DNA from: Sepiola atlantica
Lineage: Eukaryota > Mollusca > Cephalopoda > Sepiida > Sepiolidae
NCBI GenBank assembly: GCA_963556195.1
Contig: OY744517.1
Span: 83,995,214 to 84,059,213 of the forward strand
Reading direction: 5' to 3'
Length of the DNA: 64,000 nucleotides
Shown here: positions 45,401 to 58,700 of the stretch, in pieces
Position numbering within the stretch: the first letter of the stretch is position 1
Layout: the number at the start of each line of letters is the position of its first letter
The notes under the pieces: generated by a model
What the model was told of the DNA's origin: nothing
Databases searched by the model: none
What the model saw: the letters and a program-made list of their open reading frames with translations, nothing else
Program-made: the position numbers and the translations under genes

Positions 45401-45653
45401 TGGAGGTACACAAAAAAAATGAGTAAAAATAAAATAGAATTAAATAAATAAAAATAAGAAGGAAGAAAATAAATAAAAATAAGAAGGAAGAAACAAAAAA
45501 ATAATGTGTCAGTCATGGAAAACGTGAAACACACAGACACATAGATAAGAAGTGATCTGGTTTTCTTTTTGTCATGCTAATTTGATCTCCTGCATTTGGA
45601 GGTAAAACAAACGAACATTTCACACAAGGTTTTGAAAAACAAGAGACATTTAC

Positions 45654-45701
45654 TTACAGCAATCTGTGTAAATATACAGTTATTTACACAGATTATTGTA
45701 A
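45654..45701. repeat. Short hairpin, 21-bp arms
   Basis: TTACAGCAATCTGTGTAAAT pairs with ATTTACACAGATTATTGTAA with one mismatch, around a 6-bp loop. Confidence 0.85.
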
Positions 45702-46250
45702 CTAAGGTGAGTTCAATCATTGACAGCTTCATTTGTGAGGAACCGAACAAGAATGAGCTCTTTTAAATTTTACACAAGAAATAAGGCTTCATTTCCTTTT
45801 TTATATGAAAAATAAAGCAAGACTTAACAAATGCACACCACCAATCTATGCTGTTTTTAAGTCTTTAACGTAAGTAAAAGAAAACCTGTTTTGTTGGAGT
45901 GGGGAGGGAGCTTATTTTTTTTATTTATTTAACAACAATTTTAATTATCAATAAATGTTATTTATCTAGTGATCAAAAATAATTTAAGCTTGTTTTTAAT
46001 CTAATAAAGCATTTACTCATTTTTATAATACATATTTTATATTTTTTGTCTTAATAAAAGTCATCAGTGTAGGTGATTTCTTACGCCGGAATCAAGTCAC
46101 CATTTAACATCCACCCAACATATTTGCTACATGATCATATAAAACACAATTATTTTACACTTCAGAACGATTCTTATGACAATCCAACTTCCAGAGCAAC
46201 GTGAAGCTCAATATTCAAATCTCAAAATAGTTACCTCAAAATTTGTTATA

Positions 46251-46410
46251 GAGCTATAAATAAGTAAATTGAGCTATAAATAAGTAAATTGAGCTATGAA
46301 TAAGTAAATTGAGCTATAAATAAGTAAATTGAGCTATAAATAAGTAAATTGAGCTATGAATAAGTAAATTGAGCTATAAATAAGTAAATTGAGCTATAAA
46401 TAAGTAAATT
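46251..46410 (+). repeat. 20-bp tandem repeat, exactly 8 copies
   Basis: Unit GAGCTATAAATAAGTAAATT. Copies 3 and 6 read GAGCTATGAA, so a 60-bp, three-unit pattern has itself been duplicated. Confidence 0.97.
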
Positions 46411-46949
46411 GGCAGCTCAAAGTAATTTCATACTATAATCTAATTTCAGTTTAATAGCAAAGAAAAGCTAACACGTGTTTCGTGGATGATTCAAAACAGA
46501 GTTGAACAAATTCTAGCAGTTTTTAACTCTCGTCGTCAAAGAAACTTCGTGCAAAACTCGTCAAATATCGATGAAAACAACACCAACAAACAATGGCGAA
46601 ATAAAATTGAAACACTTTCAACAAAGATTGAAAATTACAGATAAGAGTAATTTTTTATTGTTATTATTACAATTTCAAGGAAAAACATTTTTCCCAGTTG
46701 AGTAAACATGCATAGAAATTGTAGAAACTCTGCATAGCTGGATGCTTCATCTAGTATAACATAAATAGACACACTTAAACATAAATACGAAAACACGTAT
46801 ATGCATACGTTTTTGTGTGAATAAACAGTTTTTTTTATATCAAACATGTGCAGATGATTATAACATCCACATATTTCTAACTGTTTGCACTTAAAGAGAT
46901 TCACACATGGGCAAAATATTTTTTACGCTAATACACCATCACTTACCAA

Positions 46950-47285
46950 GGCCAAAAGCCATTTGAAGATAAGGGTTAATAAGATTACCAGTTTGATGAT
47001 GAACAATATCATGAAAGGATTGAAAATGATGAATGGAATAGACTACATTTGATTACTTAAGAAGACAGCTTAACAAGTATTTGTTGACATTGGACTTGAA
47101 GATGACTATGTTGTAGTCTGTAGAGAAGCAGTCCTGTGCTTAAAACCAAGCAGAATCTCCACAAACAGAAGAAGAAAGGAAAGTTCTTTGCAGTGGTGAT
47201 AGAGAGAAGAGTTCTGGCTGTGAGTGTTTTACAAAGAGCACCCAGAGATTTGAGCTCAGTCGAGCACCTTACGAGCAATATTTCT
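46950..47285 (+). repeat. Dispersed repeat D, fullest copy
   Basis: CACTTACCAAGGCCAAAAGC, ATTTGAAGATAAGGGTTAAT, TTTGTTGACATTGGACTTGA, GATTTGAGCTCAGTCGAGCA. It covers both halves found at 39385-40175 and the fragment at 16285-16510. Confidence 0.72.
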
Positions 47286-47379
47286 TAATTCATTTGTCAA
47301 AAATCACATAAACAAGAAACTACTAAAAATGCATCCTTCTTATCCTCACAAAGGCGGAAGTTATGTTTTCAGTCGAGTG

Positions 47380-47830
47380 TGTTCGTGTCCAGCCTAGTGT
47401 CCACATTGCTTGATCACAAAACTTGGCCAGGGTCTAACTTAGAACTGATATTTTGGGATATCCAGGTCAAGGTCACGAAAAAGTGAAAGTTCGATCCTGT
47501 TCATAATAGAGACTAGCTACTCCGCCATCATATTGTAGCCAGTAAAGTCCTATCTCTTATATGACTTCGACCTTTGACCTTGAAAAGTTCGGTCATAGTC
47601 AAAATTTTGACGGAATTTCAACTTCTGATTTTTCCGAATTTGATGTATGGATTTGATGCTTTTTGATGACAGTAACCACCATGCAAAATTTCAGCCAGAT
47701 CAGATAGATTATAAACATTTCCATGGCCTAACTTCGAGAATACTTCATAGAATATGGAGAAGTAAGGCCCAGATAAGAATTTGACCCATCTTTACATTGT
47801 CAGGTGAAGGTATTCAGTCTCACGAATGAC
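47380..47830. other. Unassigned, repeat-like
   Basis: Contains GGTCAAGGTCACG and GACCTTTGACCTTG motifs and no open frame of note. It is probably an old dispersed repeat; no second copy was found in the window. Confidence 0.3.
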
Positions 47831-47864
47831 TTATGTTCTTGTTTATTTTATGCATTCTCTATCA

Positions 47865-48005
47865 GAAGCTTTGTCAATCGGTCTTTAGATACATCCAAGC
47901 ATTTTTCTGCCATGTTTAAGTTTGAAATGCCATTTTAAAATTAATCTATGCAGTTTAGTCTGGAGTTTAAAAAAGCATTTTTAAAATGCATCGATGCATT
48001 TTCGG
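47865..48005 (+). repeat. Diverged relatives of the 71-bp satellite
   Basis: GTCAATCGGTCTTTAGATAC, ATCCAAGCATTTTTCTGCCA, TGTTTAAGTTTGAAATGCCA, then TTTAAAAAAGCATTTTTAAA. The order and wording match the array unit in its + orientation (GATACATCCACACATTTCC, CTGTCATGCTCAAGTTC, AAAATAGCATTTTTAG), with heavy divergence. Confidence 0.6.
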
Positions 48006-49104
48006 TTATTTTTTTATTTTTGAAGAAGGGAATGCTTCCACTTTGTCACTATCGTTATGATTTTTTTTTATTTGATTGTAGTTTGTGGAAAAGGAAAAGG
48101 CTTTGTTCTTATTGGCCCAAGTTTATCATGTGATCCGTATGGTTTGTTTTCATTGGTTTAAGTTTGTGTTGTGACTGCTGATAACTTTGGGGTGCACATG
48201 GATCGGTTGCCACAAAATATAGTTAGTTCAAACCTGGAAGACTTAAGAGGTCTAGAATTGCTGAACTCCGTTGCTAATAAGCAATTTTTTATTTTTTTTA
48301 TTTAGACAGCTTTCTTTCTAACAGTTTCTAGGTCAAGATTTAGAATTCTCTTGAAGAAGTTAGTCATTCTGACTTTAATTAATTACAATATTAACAAGGT
48401 TTGTTTTAAATTTTCCCTCGTAGAAGTACAAAAGCGAGGAGGTATTACAAATACCTTGTGCAGGTCGCTCATGGCTTACAAGTTTTAGAAAAATCGTCTG
48501 CTTCACGATATTTGATCTACTGGAAAAAAGGTTTACCCATAATACAGCAAAAGGAGAAAGAAAGGATGGTTTCTTGAAGAATGGCAGAATTTGATGAAAA
48601 AAGAACTTCACTCCGGACAAAGAAATGAAAAAGACTTTGTGAATAGAAGAAAAAAAGAGAAGGCATCACATGTTAAATGTATGTAAATGTAAAAAAAAGG
48701 AAAGCAAAAGCCTAATTTCACCTGAATAATATTTGTAAAGAATGAAACAGTTTTTATAAAATTATTTTATATTTTTGTAATTGTTAATGTTTCTTGCATT
48801 ATGAATATGTATGCAGCTGTGCTGCAGCCACCGTTTGTTTCTTGTCAAATAAACGGTCTTATTTTTTTTTTATCCTAACCTGTTCGTAATTTTTTTAATC
48901 AATTTCTAAGCATTCTTGCCCAAAGTCTAATTTTGTTTATGTCACAAAATACGATATCATCTCTATAAGAGTTTCTGTCTGTCAATCTTAAATTAGAAAA
49001 AGCATTTTCATCGCTAAACGCAAAAAAAATAAAAACGCATTCTAAGAATACCATTTTTGTTTTTCTCTCCCCACCCCAGAATTCTCTTGCCTATGGATAA
49101 CAAT

Positions 49105-49640
49105 ATTCGTTAAGTCTGCTGCAAAGAAGGTAGGATCCCTCTACCAGGCTAGAAAAGTTCTCAGATCTGCTGGCATCCTATGTCTCTACAAAGCCAACAT
49201 TTGCCCGTGTATGGTGTACTGTTGACATATCTACGCTAGTGCATCAACCACTAGCTTCTTCCTCTTGGACAAGGTGCAAAAAATAATTTCTAACCTAATA
49301 GGTCCTGCACTGTCTGCCAAGCTCCAGACCCTTGTCACATTGCCACATTGTTGCATCTCTGTGCTTGTTTTACAATTACTTCCATCGAATGTGTTTCGAC
49401 AAACTTACTGCACCTGTATCCCCTCAACGTAAATACCTCCAACTCATCCGACTATCAGCAAAATCCAACCCTTTCACTGTAGAGCTCCCTATACACCAGA
49501 AAGATTTTCTAGTCTGATAGCTTGCCTTTGGAATTACCTTCCTGCTCACTGTTTCTTCGTCCATACCAATATGCAGAAATTTAAATGTAATGTGAATAAG
49601 CATCTTTCTGCCAAGGTTGCCACCATATAAATCTGACTCC
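49105..49640 (+). mobile_element. Decayed LINE RT C-terminal fragment, + strand
   Basis: The only plus-strand copy of the LINE 3' region: AAKKVGSLYQARKV, LYKANICPCMVYC, a stop in place of the next residue, LLDKVQKIISNLIGPALSAK, then in another frame QRKYLQLIRLSAKSNPFTVE. It is clearly older than the minus-strand copies, with several stops and shifts. It ends about 70 bp before the satellite array. Confidence 0.78.
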
Positions 49641-49710
49641 TATCACAGTAACCGCTTACGCACCAGTGGCAATATGCCTTTGTTGGGGGTGAATTAAAGT
49701 ATAAAAAACA

Positions 49711-52700
49711 CAATGTCAGGTCGTCTGTCATGCTCAAGTTCAATATAGAGTTTTTAGATAAATCCACACATTTCCATCAGATTTGTCCGATTGGTCTGTC
49801 ATGCGCTCAAGTTCCAAATAGCATTTTAAGATACATCCACACATTTCCATCAGATTTGTCTAGTTGGTCTGTCATGTTCAAGTTCAAAAAAGCATTTTTA
49901 GATACATCCACACATTTCCATGAGATTTGTCCAGTTGGTCTGTCATGCTCAATTTCAAAATAGCATTTTTAGATACATCCACACACTTTCATAAAATTTG
50001 TCCAGTTGGTCTGTCACACTCAAGTTCAAAATAGCATTCTTAGATACATCCACACATTTCCACAAGATTTGTCCAGTTGGTCTGTCATGTAAAATTTCAA
50101 AATAGCATTTTTAGATACATCCACATATTTCCATAAGATTTGTCCAGTTGGTCTGTCATGCTCAAGTTCAAAATAGCATTTTTAGATACATCCACACATT
50201 TCCATAAGATTTGTCCAGTTGGTCTGGCATGCTCAATTAAAAATAGCATTTTTAGATACATCCACACATTTCCATCAGATTTGTCCAGTTGGTCTGTCAT
50301 GCTAAATTTCAAAATAGCATTTTTAGATACATCCACACATTTCCAAAAGATTTGTCGAGTTAGTCTGTCATGCTCAAGTTCAAAATAGCATTTTTAGATA
50401 CATCCACACATTTCCATAAGATTTGTCCAGTTGGTCTGTCATGCTCAATTTCAAAATAGCATTTTTAGATACATCCACACATTTCCATAAGATTTGTCCA
50501 GTTGGTCTGTCATGCTCAATTTCAAAATAGCATTTTTAGATACATCCACACATTTCCATAAGATTTGTCCAGTTGGTCTGTCATGCTCAATTTCAAAATA
50601 GCATTTTTAGATACATCCACACATTTCCATAAGATTTGTCCAGTTGGTCTGTCATGCTCAAGTTCAAAATAGCATTTTTAGATACATCCACACATTTCCA
50701 TAAGATTTGTCCAGTTGGTCTGTCATGCTCAATTTCAAAATAGCATTTTTAGATACATCCACACATTTCCATAAGATTTGTCCAGTTGGTCTGTCATGCT
50801 CAAGTTCAAAATAGCATTTTTAGATACATCCACACATTTCCATAAGATTTGTCCTGTTGGTCTGTCATGCTCAATTTCAAAATAGCATTTTTAGATACAT
50901 CCACACATTTCCATAAGATTTGTCCAGTTGGTCTGTCATGCTCAATTTCAAAATAGCATTTTTAGATACATCCACACATTTCCATAAGATTTGTCCAGTT
51001 GGTCTGTCATGCTCAAGTTCAAAATAGCATTTTTAGATACATCCACACGTTTCCATAAGATTTGTCTTTTTGGTCTTTCATGATCAATTTTCAAAATAGC
51101 ATTTTTAGATACATCCACACATTTCCATAAGATTTGTCCAGTTGGTCTTTCATGATCAATTTTCAAAATAGCATTTTTAGATACATCCACACATTTCCAT
51201 AAGATTTGTCCAGTTGGTCTGTCATGATTAATTTCAAAATAGCATTTTTAGATACATCCACACATTTCCATAAGATTTGTCCAGTTGGTCTGTCATGCTC
51301 AATTTCAAAATAGCATTTTTAGATACATCCACACATTTCCATAAGATTTGTCCAGTTGGTCTGTCATGCTCAATTTCAAAATAGCATTTTTAGATACATC
51401 CACACATTTACTATAAGTTTTGTCTTGTTGGTCTGTTATGCTCAATTTCAAAACAGCATTTTCAGATACATCCACACATTTCCATAAGATTTGTCCAGTT
51501 GGTCTGTCATGCTCAAGTTCAAAATAGCATTTTTAGATACATCCACACGTTTCCATAAGTTTTGTCTTGCTGGTCTGTCATGCTCAATTTAAAAATAGCA
51601 TTTTTAGATACATCCACACATTTCCATAAGATTTGTCCAGTTGGTCTGTCATGCTCAAGTTCAAAATAGCATTTTTAGATACATCCACACATTTCCATAA
51701 GATTTGTCCAGTTGGTCTGTCATGCTCAATTTCAAAATAGCATTTTTAGATACATCCACACATTTCCATAAGATTTGTCCAGTTGGTCTTTCATGCTCAA
51801 TTTCAAAATAGCATTTTTAGATACATCCACACATTTCCATAAGATTTGTCCAGTTGGTCTGTCATGCTCAAGTTCAAAATAGCATTTTTAGATACATCCA
51901 CACGTTTCCATAAGATTTGTCTTTTTGGTCTTTCATGATCAATTTTCAAAATAGCATTTTTAGATACATCCACACATTTCCATAAGATTTGTCCAGTTGG
52001 TCTTTCATGATCAATTTCCAAAATAGCATTTTTAGATACATCCACACATTTCCATAAGATTTGTCCAGTTGGTCTGTCATGATCAATTTCAAAATAGCAT
52101 TTTTAGATACATCCACACATTTCTATAAGATTTGTCCAGTTGGTCTGTCATGCTCAATTTCAAAATAGCATTTTTAGATACATCCACACATTTCCATAAG
52201 ATTTGTCCAGTTGGTCTGTCATGCTCAAGTTCAAAATAGCATTTTTAGATACATCCACACATTTCCATAAGATTTGTCCAGTTGGTCTGTCATGCTCAAT
52301 TTCAAAATAGCATTTTTAGATACATCCACACATTTCCATAAGATTTGTCCAGTTGGTCTGTCATGCTCAAGTTCAAAATAGCATTTTTAGATACATCCAC
52401 ACGTTTCCATAAGATTTGTCTTTTTGGTCTTTCATGATCAATTTTCAAAATAGCATTTTTAGATACATCCACACATTTCCATAAGATTTGTCCAGTTGGT
52501 CTTTCATGATCAATTTTCAAAATAGCATTTTTAGATACATCCACACATTTCCATAAGATTTGTCCAGTTGGTCTGTCATGATCAATTTCAAAATAGCATT
52601 TTTAGATACATCCACACATTTCCATAAGTTTTGTCTTGTTGGTCTGTCATGCTCAATTTCAAAACAGCATTTTCAGATACATCCACACATTTCCATAAGA

Positions 52701-55700
52701 TTTGTCCAGTTGGTCTGTCATGCTCAAGTTCAAAATAGCATTTTTAGATACATCCACACGTTTCCATAAGTTTTGTCTTGCTGGTCTGTCATGCTCAATT
52801 TAAAAATAGCATTTTTAGATACATCCACACATTTCCATAAGATTTGTCCAGTTGGTCTGTCATCCTAAAGTTCAAAATAGCATTTTTAGATACATCCACA
52901 CATTTCCATAAGATTTGTCCAGTTGGTCTGTCATGCTCAAGTTCAAAATAGCATTTTTAGATACATCCACACATTTCCATAAGTTTTGTCTTGCTGGTCT
53001 GTCATGCTCAATTTCAAAATAGCATTTTTAGATACATCCACACATTTCCATAAGATTTGTCCAGTTGGTCTGTCATGCTAAAGTTCAAAATAGCATTTTT
53101 AGATACATCCACACATTTCCATAAGATTTGCCTAGTTGGTCTGTCACGCTCAATTAAAAATAGCATTTTTAGATACATCCACACATTTCCATCAGATTTG
53201 TCTTGTTGGTCTGTCATACTCAAGGTAAAAATAGCTTATTTAAATACATCTACACATTTCCATGAGATTTTTCTTGTTGGTCTGTCATGCTCAAGTTCAA
53301 AATAGCATTTTTAGATACATCCACACATTTCCATAAGATTTGTCCGGTTGGTCTGTCATGCCTAAGTTCAAAATAGCATTTTTAGATACATCCACACGTT
53401 TCCATGAGATTTGTCCAGTTGGTCTGTCATGCTCAATTTCAAAATAGCCTTTTTAGATACATCCACACATTTTCATAAGATTTGTCCAGTTGGTCTGTCA
53501 TGCTCAATTTCAAAATAGCCTTTTTAGATACATCCACACATTTTCACAAGATTTTTCCAGTTGGTCTGTCATGCTCAATTTCAAAATAGCCTTTTTAGAT
53601 ACATCCACACATTTCCATAAGATTTGTCCAGTTGGTCTGTCATGCTCAATTTCAAAATAGCCTTTTTAGATACATCCACACATTTTCATAAGATTTGTCC
53701 AGTTGGTCTGTCATGCTCAATTTCAAAATAGCCTTTTTAGATACATCCACACATTTTCATCAGATTTGTCCAGTTGGTCTGTCATGCTCAATTTCAAAAT
53801 AGCATTTTTAGATACATCCACACATTTCCATAAGATTTGTCCAGTTGGTCTTTCATGATCAATTTTCAAAATAGCATTTTTAGATACATCCACACATTTC
53901 CATAAGATTTGTCCAGTTGGTCTGTCATGATCAATTTCAAAATAGCATTTTTAGATACATCCACACATTTACTATAAGTTTTGTCTTGTTGGTCTGTCAT
54001 GCTCAATTTCAAAACAGCATTTTCAGATACATCCACACATTTCCATAAGATTTGTCCAGTTGGTCTGTCATGCTCAAGTTCAAAATAGCATTTTTAGATA
54101 CATCCACACGTTTCCATAAGTTTTGTCTTGCTGGTCTGTCATGCTCAATTTAAAAATAGCATTTTTAGATACATCCACACATTTCCATAAGATTTGTCCA
54201 GTTGGTCTGTCATGCTCAAGTTCAAAATAGCATTTTTAGATACGTCCACACATTTCCATAAGATTTGTCCAGTTGGTCTGTCATGCTCAATTTCAAAATA
54301 GCATTTTTAGATACATCCACACATTTCCATAAGATTTGTCCAGTTGGTCTGTCATGCTCAATTTCAAAATAGCATTTTTAGATACATCCACACATTTCCA
54401 TAAGATTTGTCCAGTTGGTCTGTCATGCTCAATTTCAAAATAGCATTTTTAGATACATCCACACGTTTCCATAAGATTTGTCTTTTTGGTCTTTCATGAT
54501 CAATTTTCAAAATAGCATTTTTAGATACATCCACACATTTCCATAAGATTTGTCCAGTTGGTCTTTCATGATCAATTTTCAAAATAGCATTTTTAGATAC
54601 ATCCACACATTTCCATAAGATTTGTCCAGTTGGTCTGTCATGATCAATTTCAAAATAGCATTTTTAGATACATCCACACATTTCTATAAGATTTGTCCAG
54701 TTGGTCTGTCATGCTCAATTTCAAAATAGCATTTTTAGATACATCCACACATTTCCATAAGATTTGTCCAGTTGGTCTGTCATGCTCAAGTTCAAAATAG
54801 CATTTTTAGATACATCCACACATTTCCATAAGATTTGTCCAGTTGGTCTGTCATGCTCAATTTCAAAATAGCATTTTTAGATACATCCACACATTTCCAT
54901 AAGATTTGTCCAGTTGGTCTGTCATGCTCAAGTTCAAAATAGCATTTTTAGATACATCCACACGTTTCCATAAGATTTGTCTTTTTGGTCTTTCATGATC
55001 AATTTTCAAAATAGCATTTTTAGATACATCCACACATTTCCATAAGATTTGTCCAGTTGGTCTTTCATGATCAATTTTCAAAATAGCATTTTTAGATACA
55101 TCCACACATTTCCATAAGATTTGTCCAGTTGGTCTGTCATGATCAATTTCAAAATAGCATTTTTAGATACATCCACACATTTCCATAAGTTTTGTCTTGT
55201 TGGTCTGTCATGCTCAATTTCAAAACAGCATTTTCAGATACATCCACACATTTCCATAAGATTTGTCCAGTTGGTCTGTCATGCTCAAGTTCAAAATAGC
55301 ATTTTTAGATACATCCACACGTTTCTATAAGTTTTGTCTTGCTGGTCTGTCATGCTCAATTTAAAAATAGCATTTTTAGATACATCCACACATTTCCATA
55401 AGATTTGTCCAGTTGGTCTGTCATCCTAAAGTTCAAAATAGCATTTTTAGATACATCCACACATTTCCATAAGATTTGTCCAGTTGGTCTGTCATGCTCA
55501 AGTTCAAAATAGCATTTTTAGATACATCCACACATTTCCATAAGTTTTGTCTTGCTGGTCTGTCATGCTCAATTTCAAAATAGCATTTTTAGATACATCC
55601 ACACATTTCCATAAGATTTGTCCAGTTGGTCTGTCATGCTAAAGTTCAAAATAGCATTTTTAGATACATCCACACATTTCCATAAGATTTGCCTAGTTGG

Positions 55701-58700
55701 TCTGTCACGCTCAATTAAAAATAGCATTTTTAGATACATCCACACATTTCCATCAGATTTGTCTTGTTGGTCTGTCATACTCAAGGTAAAAATAGCTTAT
55801 TTAAATACATCTACACATTTCCATGAGATTTTTCTTGTTGGTCTGTCATGCTCAAGTTCAAAATAGCATTTTTAGATACATCCACACATTTCCATAAGAT
55901 TTGTCCGGTTGGTCTGTCATGCCTAAGTTCAAAATAGCATTTTTAGATACATCCACACGTTTCCATGAGATTTGTCCAGTTGGTCTGTCATGCTCAATTT
56001 CAAAATAGCCTTTTTAGATACATCCACACATTTTCATAAGATTTGTCCAGTTGGTCTGTCATGCTCAATTTCAAAATAGCCTTTTTAGATACATCCACAC
56101 ATTTTCACAAGATTTTTCCAGTTGGTCTGTCATGCTCAATTTCAAAATAGCCTTTTTAGATACATCCACACATTTCCATAAGATTTGTCCAGTTGGTCTG
56201 TCATGCTCAATTTCAAAATAGCATTTTTAGATACATCCACACATTTTCATACGATTTGTCCAGTTGGTCTGTCATGCTCAATTTCAAAATAGCCTTTTTA
56301 GATACATCCACACATTTTCATCAGATTTGTCCAGTTGGTCTGTCATGCTCAATTTCAAAATAGCCTTTTTAGATACATCCACACATTTTCATAAGATTTG
56401 TCCAGTTGGTCTGTCATGCTCACTTTCAAAATAGCATTTTTAGATACATCCACACATTTCCATAATATTTGTCTTGTTGGTCTGTCACGCTCAAGTTCAA
56501 AATAGCATTTTTAGATACATCCACACATTTCCACAAGATTTGTCTAGTTGGTCTGTCACGCTCAAGTTCAAAATAGCATTTTTAGATACATCCACACATT
56601 TCCATAAGATTTGTCTAGTTGGTCTGTCATGCCTAATTTCAAAATAGCATTTTTAGATACATCCACACATTTCCATAAGATTTTTCTTGTTGGTCTGTCA
56701 TACTCAAGTTCAAAATAGCATTTTTAGATACATCCACACATTTCCATAAGATTTGTCTAGTTGGTCTGTCATGCCTAATTTCAAAATAGCATTTTTAGAT
56801 ACATCCACACATTTCCATAAGATTTGTCGAGTTGGTCTGTCATACTCAATTTCAAAATAGCATTTTTAGATACATCCACACATTTCCATAAGATTTGTCG
56901 AGTTGGTCTGTCATGCTCAAGTTCAAAATAGCATTTTTAGATACATCCACACATTTCCACAAGATTTGTCTAGTTGGTCTGTCACGCTCAAGTTCAAAAT
57001 AGCATTTTTAGATACATCCACACATTTCGATAAGATTTGTCTAGTTGGTCTGTCATGCCTAATTTCAAAATAGCATTTTTAGATACATCCACACATTTCC
57101 ACAAGATTTGTCTAGTTGGTCTGTCACGCTCAAGTTCAAAATAGCATTTTTAGATACATCCACACATTTCCACAAGATTTGTCTAGTTGGTCTGTCACGC
57201 TCAAGTTCAAAATAGCATTTTTAGATACATCCACACATTTCCACAAGATTTGTCTAGTTGGTCTGTCACGCTCAAGTTCAAAATCGCATTTTTAGATACA
57301 TCCACACATTTCCACAAGATTTGTCTAGTTGGTCTGTCACGCTCAAGTTCAAAATAGCATTTTTAGATACATCCACACATTTCCACAAGATTTGTCTAGT
57401 TGGTCTGTCACGCTCAAGTTCAAAATAGCATTTTTAGATACATCCACACATTTCCACAAGATTTGTCGAGTTGGTCTGTCATGCTCAAGTTCAAAATAGC
57501 ATTTTTAGATACATCCACACATTTCCACAAGATTTGTCTAGTTGGTCTGTCACGCTCAAGTTCAAAATAGCATTTTTAGATACATCCACACATTTCCATA
57601 AGATTTGTCTAGTTGGTCTGTCATGCCTAATTTCAAAATAGCATTTTTAGATACATCCACACATTTCCACAAGACTTGTCTAGTTGGTCTGTCACGCTCA
57701 AGTTCAAAATAGCATTTTTAGATACATCCACACATTTCCACAAGATTTGTCGAGTTGGTCTGTCATGCTCAAGTTCAAAATAGCATTTTTAGATACATCC
57801 ACACATTTCCACAAGATTTGTCTAGTTGGTCTGTCACGCTCAAGTTCAAAATAGCATTTTTAGATACATCCACACATTTCCATAAGATTTGTCTAGTTGG
57901 TCTGTCATGCCTAATTTCAAAATAGCATTTTTAGATACATCCACACATTTCCACAAGATTTGTCCAGTTGGTCTGTCATGCTCAATTTCAAAATAGCATT
58001 TTTAGATACATCCACACATTTCCATAAGATTTGTCCAGTTGGTCTGTCATGCTCAATTTCAAAATAGCATTTTTAGATACATCCACACATTTCCATAAGA
58101 TTTGTCCAGTTGGTCTGTCATGCTCAAGTTCAAAATAGCATTTTTAGATACATCCACACATTTCCATAAGATTTGTCCAGTTGGTCTGTCATGCTCAATT
58201 TCAAAATAGCATTTTTAGATACATCCACACATTTCCATAAGATTTGTCCAGTTGGTCTGTCATGCTCAAGTTCAAAATAGCATTTTTAGATACATCCACA
58301 CATATCCATAAGATTTGTCCAGTTGGTCTGTCATGCTCAATTTCAAAATAGCATTTTTAGATACATCCACACATTTCCATAAGATTTGTCCAGTTGGTCT
58401 GTCATGCTCAATTTCAAAATAGCATTTTTAGATACATCCACACATTTCCATAAGATTTGTCCAGTTGGTCTGTCATGCTCAAGTTCAAAATAGCATTTTT
58501 AGATACATCCACACGTTTCCATAAGATTTGTCTTTTTGGTCTTTCATGATCAATTTTCAAAATAGCATTTTTAGATACATCCACACATTTCCATAAGATT
58601 TGTCCAGTTGGTCTTTCATGATCAATTTTCAAAATAGCATTTTTAGATACATCCACACATTTCCATAAGATTTGTCCAGTTGGTCTGTCATGATCAATTT

